Shown piece after piece: positions 57,101-64,000 of a stretch of 64,000 nt of DNA. How positions within the stretch are numbered: position 1 is the first letter of the stretch; each line of letters opens with the position of its first letter. The notes beneath the pieces are model-generated. The model was given only the letters and a program-made list of their open reading frames with translations. It was not told where the DNA came from and made no database searches. The translations under genes were made by a program, and so were the position numbers. Origin of the DNA: Membranipora membranacea (Eukaryota > Bryozoa > Gymnolaemata > Cheilostomatida > Membraniporidae); assembly GCA_914767715.1 (NCBI GenBank), contig OU612074.1, forward strand, positions 5,471,501-5,535,500, read 5' to 3'.

Positions 57101-59880
57101 AAGTTATTTTGCATCAAATAGTTCGATAAATCTTTAATCAACTATAATTAGAACAGTTTTGTGTGATACACTTCTGAATATAGCAATTAAATTGTTTTTA
57201 GAGGGGACTAACGTTGCCAAGGTTACTTGTATAGTGATAGTGATAGGCCACATCCAACTTAGCCTTTTGGTCCATTTGGCTGCATTCAGAGTTGCTCTCG
57301 ATCTACTGGCGTGACCAGTGGAAGGGAGCAACTGGAGTGCAGGCAACTTGATCTATATTCAACTCGAAAACATGGCCTTATCCTAAGGGGGCAGGTAAAT
57401 AAAAGTGACACTAAGGGACATAAGTTATCTGATATCATCTTACATTGAATATTGGCCATCAAAGTTACCGCAATCAGTGCTATACTTGATATATATACAT
57501 AACTGAAAGCAGAAGTACGATCACAATAACAACCAATTTTGATCTGACCATCACAAAATTTGGAACATAATGAACAAAATGTGTGGTTGGTGATCAATTC
57601 CATTTCCATTCCAACTAATAAACCTCAGTCTACTGGTATCCCAGACATCATTGCCGCCAGTGTCTTTGGCCTTGGAGTGAATATCATCACTGCTCATAGA
57701 ACAACAGTGCATATGATATATAGACTAACTGATTATTCAAATTCCATTGCACATTGGTTAATCTGTGCTCAACAACCTTGGAAGCTGAAATACCACTATA
57801 CATCATCAATCAATACACACCACCAACGTTTATTACATCGATATTTCAAAGTGATAATCCAAGCATAATTTTTGTATGCACACTTTTCAACGTGATTTGG
57901 GGTTCAAGGTTGCGTTATTGTATGAATTATACAGGGAGCACACGCACTATTAGTAAAAAAAGCGAAGCATGGCATAGCATATTCTGTAAAAACATTCAGT
58001 TGTCTCCTCCTTGAACTTGTAGTACCTTAGCAGACAACTCCCTTTTACAATAAGCTAAACACGAAACGGACTGCAATGAACGAGGGTGGAATTATGTTAT
58101 ACTCCCTCCTGCTGACTACAGTTACTGACCATGGCCAAGAGGGGGTAAACCAAGCCGCCTAATTGCTCAAGTTGAGACATACAACACACATCAACAGTCC
58201 GTTTGGAATACCTTGGGGTGAAACTGTTACTTGTCAGATCTGGGTAAGATAGAAATACGATCTGACTTTGAAGAGTATGTAAAGTAGAACATGAATACAA
58301 ACCAAGCGCCCTGCAGTACATTATTTGGAGTTCAATCAGTAAAATAAAACTATTTTATAACTCCCACATACATATTTAATGAAGCGATGAACTATTATTG
58401 ATTTAATTAACAAACACAGGCAATGTCGCCTATTGTTCATATCCTATCTGTGATTTGTAAACAACAAGAAAGACTAGAGAAAGTACATTGCAGTGGTGCA
58501 AAACCTTGTCGTAAGGCGCTATTGTCATGTGATTTTATTTTGGTCACTTCAACTTATCAAAGGAAGATTACAACTTAGAGGAACTATAGCTTTAGTTATA
58601 TTGCGGACCAACCCCTGGGTGGTCAATCACAGCATTCACACCCAATAGTTCTATTAAAAAAAGCCTTCTAAAAATCAGGATTCTCAATGTCTCCCAGAAA
58701 ATAGTTAATATGGCTTTGCATCGTAGTGATAATGAACAGTGATAAAAGTAGCCCTTGAGATGAATACACGTAAGAGAACCAGGGAGAATCCTCTGGAGCA
58801 AACTTGACAACTTAAACCCTAGTACATTATTATGAATTACAATACAAATACAACTTTCTTCACCTGTTACTAACAATGTGCTTATCTGGTGCAAAATCAT
58901 ATAGGAACCATAAATTGACGGGACAAGCAAAGGCAATAGTTCATATTGAAACCCGCGTCTGTCATACCTCTAGCCAAGAGGAAACAACTCCAATTTAAAC
59001 ATCCAAGCGGACCAAAAAGTCATAACAAACATCTATGAACCCAATTGTTGTTTGGGAACGAAACCTACAAGTTTAATTAGTGACCTAAGATCAGGTGAAT
59101 CATATCCGAAGTATGTTCCTTCTAACCAACTTAAAACAAATCGACCACCATTGCGACAAACAGTTATGGTGTGAAAATGTGGGGAGGCCAAACATCTACT
59201 TCCACCCAGTATAATATATTCATGCTATATGCATATTTGAACCACATGGTTAGTCGACTAGCAAAAGCTGATTTTAAAACATGTGATATTGAAAAGACTA
59301 GCTCAAATAAGAAGATCTTACTCTGAAAATCACATCTGCTCTCACAAGTGTTGACAGGAAATTAAAGTCGATACAAAAAGAAATTATTACTCCGAATATC
59401 TTACTGCTCATGATTTTATTTTCGTTTCATTCACCTTGAAACCAAAATAAAAGTCACAAATTTGGGGAATTTTAGGTCTGTGTGTTAGGAACTCAGTTAT
59501 GGAGGTATAGTAGTCTAGCAGATTATGATAAGACTGCACACATTATTACTGTTAGTAACATTTAGAAATGGGCAGCCGCTCCTGGCTATAGAGTCACGTG
59601 CCAGTTACTATCATAGATTGCCTATTTGTAAATATCCACCTAGAAAACTAAATTTCGGCCACCTTAACACAACTTTTACTGGAAAGATCAGCAAAGAAAC
59701 AACTGGACGTAAAGATATTGAATTCATGTAAACATGAAATAACCAATCGTCTGAACCTGAATCGACCCGTCCCCTGGGATATTCACAACATCCTCAATTG
59801 TTTTGCATTCTAGTTTCAATAGTTCAAAATAGTATATACATGTATTATTATAAATAGTCTTGTCATCGAGTCAGTTCAAA
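54200..59880. other. Long stretch with hairpin repeat 4 but no confident exon
   Basis: Frames at 54347-54643, 54762-55067 and 58592-58936 (all minus) have no recognisable domain. A minus-strand GTAAGTGC donor at 55029 could end a non-coding first exon. Otherwise nothing supported. Confidence 0.35.
57280..57344. repeat. Hairpin repeat 4 (same family, diverged)
   Basis: Arms GAGTTGCTC/GGAGCAACT and ACTGG/CCAGT with loop CGTGA. The flanking GTGCAGGCAACTTGATC matches repeat 3 in reverse. Confidence 0.75.
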
Positions 59881-59895
59881 GATGGGGCAACTTAC

Positions 59896-59959
59896 CGTAT
59901 TAATTCCAAAGGATTTATCGAGGGTAAGCCAAGGAATGACGTATTAGTTGGCCCACCTC
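59896..59959 (-). CDS. Candidate small exon downstream of the eh1 exon
   Basis: Acceptor GGTTCCCCTCTAG, then 64 bases with no stop in the frame set by 60030 (reads GGPTNTSFLGLPSINPLELI), then GTAAGTTG. The intron before it is only about 70 bases. It ends in phase 2 and the next exon was not found. Confidence 0.45.
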
Positions 59960-60029
59960 CTAGAGGGGAACCCCCAGGAATCTTGTTAATCATTGAGGTA
60001 AGAAATATTATTATTATAATTGGACTTAC

Positions 60030-60495
60030 CATCGAGTGAGTCCATAGATGGAGCGCTGTAGATATTCTCATATGTGGGCGGATCTATAATCTGTAGTAAA
60101 GGCTTACTGAGCTGCCGCGGTAGAGATACATATCCATCCTGTACCAGGGTGTCTCTAAGTAACGTATCTGTCAGTGAATATCCTCTATCAGATCTCCTTC
60201 GAGCTGCTTTCTTTACGATCACTTCCCCTGCCGAATGTCGCCGATATGTCCTGTCTGCAAACCAAGGCTTGTTGCATGGTCTGGGCTGGTTTAGTGGCTG
60301 AAAGTTGAAGGCTACTCCATCAGGGCTGTCTCTTGATTCCGCTTCTGCTTGGCTGCTGACGGTGTTACTTTGAGTTTCTGGCTGAGAGGATGCGGTTTGC
60401 TCGCTGCTATGTGACAGTCGCTTGCCATGGCTACTCGGATCATTGATCTTTGCTTGTTCATCCAGCAGATTCGAGATGGAAAATTTCCTGATCAT
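60030..60495 (-). CDS. Minus-strand exon with eh1-like motif; upstream ANKRD6 exon or separate gene
   Basis: From ATG at 60495 to a donor GTAAGTCC at 60029, 155 codons plus one base. It starts MIRKFSISNLLDEQAK; FSISNLL fits the eh1 Groucho-binding pattern. Then come a Ser/Gln-rich part, a basic patch (KKAARRRSDR) and PPTYENIYSAPSMDSLD with a PPxY. Phase 1 lets it splice straight to 50710 and give a 1354-residue ANKRD6 form. But a good acceptor also lies at 59959, followed by an in-frame 64-base piece ending at 59896 with another GTAAGT donor in phase 2, which does not fit 50710. A polypyrimidine-poor acceptor (TACTAAACTTGACAG) precedes the ATG, so more upstream exons may exist. The coding nature is fairly sure; the gene it belongs to is not. 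Confidence 0.6.
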
Positions 60496-60549
60496 TGTTG
60501 CAACTGTCAAGTTTAGTAAAGTATGAGCAACTCACTCATGAAGAGAAAG

Positions 60550-63240
60550 CCTACGTCGTCGCGATGAATGTATGGCCACTGCTATTTGTACCTTCATGAA
60601 TCATGTGAGGTAATTATGTAATAATCCTTGTTCTACTGAGATCAATCTAGCTAATCACTTCCACAACAACACATAAAGAAAGTGGTATCAATTTGTGTGA
60701 CATATCCGATAATTGGGTGTCAGCTAGCTGCTCAGCATGGCAAGCAACATATGTCATGAAGCGACTGGTATGCTTTTTGTCCCCTGTAGTTATCACTGCG
60801 CTAGCGAGAATCTGTACCTGTTCGCCAGATGCCGCAGAGCTGCCAATCTAATTCCCGAAGTATTGATATCCACACAATGGGTACGACTCCATTACTTTGA
60901 GTCCAAACCTCTAAACTGCACTAGAATGAACTGCAGAATCCGTCAATTCTATTTATGATATCGAATGGAAAAGACCTTCAGACAGTTACCGCCGTATTCA
61001 TTGAGAAAGAAAACAGTATCAAATCAGTTCGCACTTATCGCCTTACATCCAATAAAGTTTGTCTCGGATAGAAAACAGTGCATGAAGTGAAATAAGTAGG
61101 TAGCTAATTAATGTGAGAGTGCTTGAAGGGATTACTAAGTCTAATCTTAAACTTTACTCCCTAATATAGTCTGTAATCCAATAAATTGAATAATTGATTA
61201 TAGTGCTTCTATAGCTCTAGTGCTTGATTGAGAGTACTTGACTGTAAAAGTCCTGTGAACAGCAATCCGTCTCCAACAACAGCCAGTTTAGAATATAGAC
61301 TTTCAGTAGTGTATGATTAACAGTCCTCCGTCCCTGCAGACCTCGGTAGGATGTCCCACAAAAATTAAGTGTTAAAACTGTATTTTTAGCGGCAATGACT
61401 CTCGTTTTAGATGGTAGCGCCACAAAAATGGTAATTAGCTATGAAATACCCATCCATCATCATCATCACCATCTCTGGTTATCATAAATATGGTTATTTA
61501 TCGTCACCTCCCTCATATTTCCTAACAAGCCAAAACTATGTAGTTCTGAGGGAGGCAGGGGCGCACTGCCTCCCCTAGAATGCTCAACAGAGTGGCATAA
61601 AAACGCTATAATTGAATATTCCATGTCAGAATCAGCTCATTTAGGGGCTCCATTTGCTATTTATACTATTACAATGCTTTGAGAGGCTGGGGATTAACCC
61701 CAGACACCACAGGAGAGCTCTCAATATCCGGCATTGTGTTACTTCACACCCTTAAGGATTTCTGCCTCCCCTACTATTTTCCCTAAGCTACATCCCTGCA
61801 TGCTCTGCAGTACATTTAACCGACGAGCTAATGTCTCGTTTGTAGCCAATTTATTGCATAGGTGACATGAAAGTGAATCCTCAGAAGTTTTGTGGGCCTT
61901 TATAATATAAAAATAAAAGGCGGTCACAGATCTCTGTCCCTATAGGTATGAGGACAGATGGATAGGAATGTGATGTAATCAGAACTAAAGTACATGGGAG
62001 AGGTGGAGCTTTAGTTACCGGTGGTTGGCTAATAGGGTAGAGTTGGTCATAGCAAGGAGCAATATCGTTTTCACCATTACTCCTACCCCACTATGCTATG
62101 TGTTACCCCCTCTCCAATTGCACACTGCAACATGAACGGACCTCATCTAAATCGTGGCCAGTAATATGTAGAGGTTACTGACTGCATTGATTTGAAGTTT
62201 GATAGACAGCTCGATAACACTAGGCATCCAAACAACCCCAAAGTTAGTACCTATAAGAGATGGCTCAACACTGCCTAGGTCTTCAAGACAAGTTGCCGAA
62301 ATCCAAGTTATCCGTTGGTTGGTGAGAAAACCGAGAATGCAAACAAAGCAGCGCAACAATTATTTTGCTAAGGTATTTTCCAAGAAAGGAATGTTTTTTA
62401 GCACAGAAGAATCTTCTGACCCGAAAGCAAGCTTTACTGTTCTAGCAGCCCTTTCGCAGCTTTGTCACTGGAGGATGACTAAGATCACAATCATGGTTTT
62501 CAGGCTCAAATTGCCCTACAGATATTCTTTATTCCGTGTCATCATTTGATCTTAAATGCCACAAAATTCTGATTGAATCCGTTGGGTCATCCTAACTAAC
62601 AAGCGTATAGAAACAAATTTATTTTGCTGGTATATTTTTGGGAGGATGCAATCGGGGTAAATAAATATTAAATTAGATGTTGATATGGTCATTTTATAAA
62701 TATAATATTTATCAATTCATTTTTTTGTTACTGAATTAGTTTATTTTCTACATGTTTGCCATCTGTAATGGCATGCCGCATATAGGTTCGGTTGGTCCTG
62801 ATGGGATGCCAGATACTCGGAGAAAAATGCATTAAATTTGGTATAATAGAAAATGGCATCCAGATAATTGGCTGTTCCGAGCCATGAAAGACTTTTGGCA
62901 TATGGAATCATGTTATAGTATCAACTTGAAAATTGGAGGTAATGCGTAAATATTAATCGTTCATTTGACCAACAAGAATGAAAAAAGAAAAGGAAAGTCA
63001 AAACACAGAGAGATTAGACTAGTTATCTCCCATCAAAAAAAGGGAAGACAATTCTAACAAAGATCATCAGCAATAAACTTTAAATGTTATTTTAGAATGT
63101 TACAATCAACTTGAAAATATACGATTTGGTGTAGTTATGAACGCGACGAGAACGGGATGTTATCATAAACAGTTGACTTAGAAAAATTATTATGTAATGT
63201 AATAGTAGGTAGTATCCGTTGTAGGCGTAAAATTCTTCCT
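60550..63240. other. Intergenic, no gene seen
   Basis: Small open frames only, none with splice context or motif. It separates the eh1 exon from the thiolase end. Confidence 0.4.
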
Positions 63241-63246
63241 TTTATT
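63241..63246 (-). terminator. Poly(A) signal of the ACAT2-like gene
   Basis: AATAAA on the minus strand, about 35 bases past the stop. Confidence 0.7.
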
Positions 63247-63280
63247 TGGTTAGTCGCTTACCTCATGACGGCTCTAATAT

Positions 63281-64000
<720 letters not shown>

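Overview
This is nuclear DNA from an invertebrate animal. Genes are split by GT-AG introns of roughly 0.1-4 kb. Much of the space between exons is LTR, LINE, SINE and foldback repeats. The conserved genes (Diversin/ANKRD6, cytosolic thiolase) and the secreted TSP1 and NHL proteins fit a marine invertebrate, perhaps a lophotrochozoan. The species cannot be fixed from the sequence. Most long open frames are exons or chance frames, so gene models below were rebuilt by hand from splice sites and reading phase.

Layout. 1-4.2 kb: a decayed Ty3/Gypsy retrotransposon (+) with a nested LINE 3' end. 5.9-11.7 kb: two tandem minus-strand genes for small secreted proteins with two TSP1 domains, complete with six exons each. 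12.6-15.6 kb: a foldback structure with ~420 bp inverted arms around LINE remnants. 17.2 and 26.3 kb: two copies of a repeat that ends in a tRNA-Thr-like cloverleaf. 19.45-22.62 kb: a 3.17 kb near-palindromic foldback element with short GTAAACTGTCC repeats and a duplicated 353 bp block in one arm. 24-31.3 kb: a plus-strand secreted NHL-propeller gene with a frameshift and a stop, preceded by a 5'-only duplicate of its promoter and first exons. 31.7-32.1 kb: a LINE 3' ORF end. 34.2-53.5 kb, possibly to 60.5 kb: a large minus-strand Diversin/ANKRD6-like planar-polarity gene. It has 15 shared coding exons plus alternative first exons that splice in the same phase. 63.3-63.4 kb: the last exon of a cytosolic acetyl-CoA acetyltransferase (minus).

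The ANKRD6-like model is the best supported. Its exons match Diversin ankyrin repeats one for one and phases agree across every junction, giving about 1215 residues from the 53.46 kb start. It ends in a PDZ-ligand-like tail. Its introns carry SINEs and at least four short hairpin repeats that share a GCCGCGTGAC-like loop. The TSP1 pair is a recent tandem duplication in which the downstream copy has moved an acceptor, lost a conserved cysteine and expanded its Trp-rich segment. No rRNA, CRISPR or prokaryotic features were seen.
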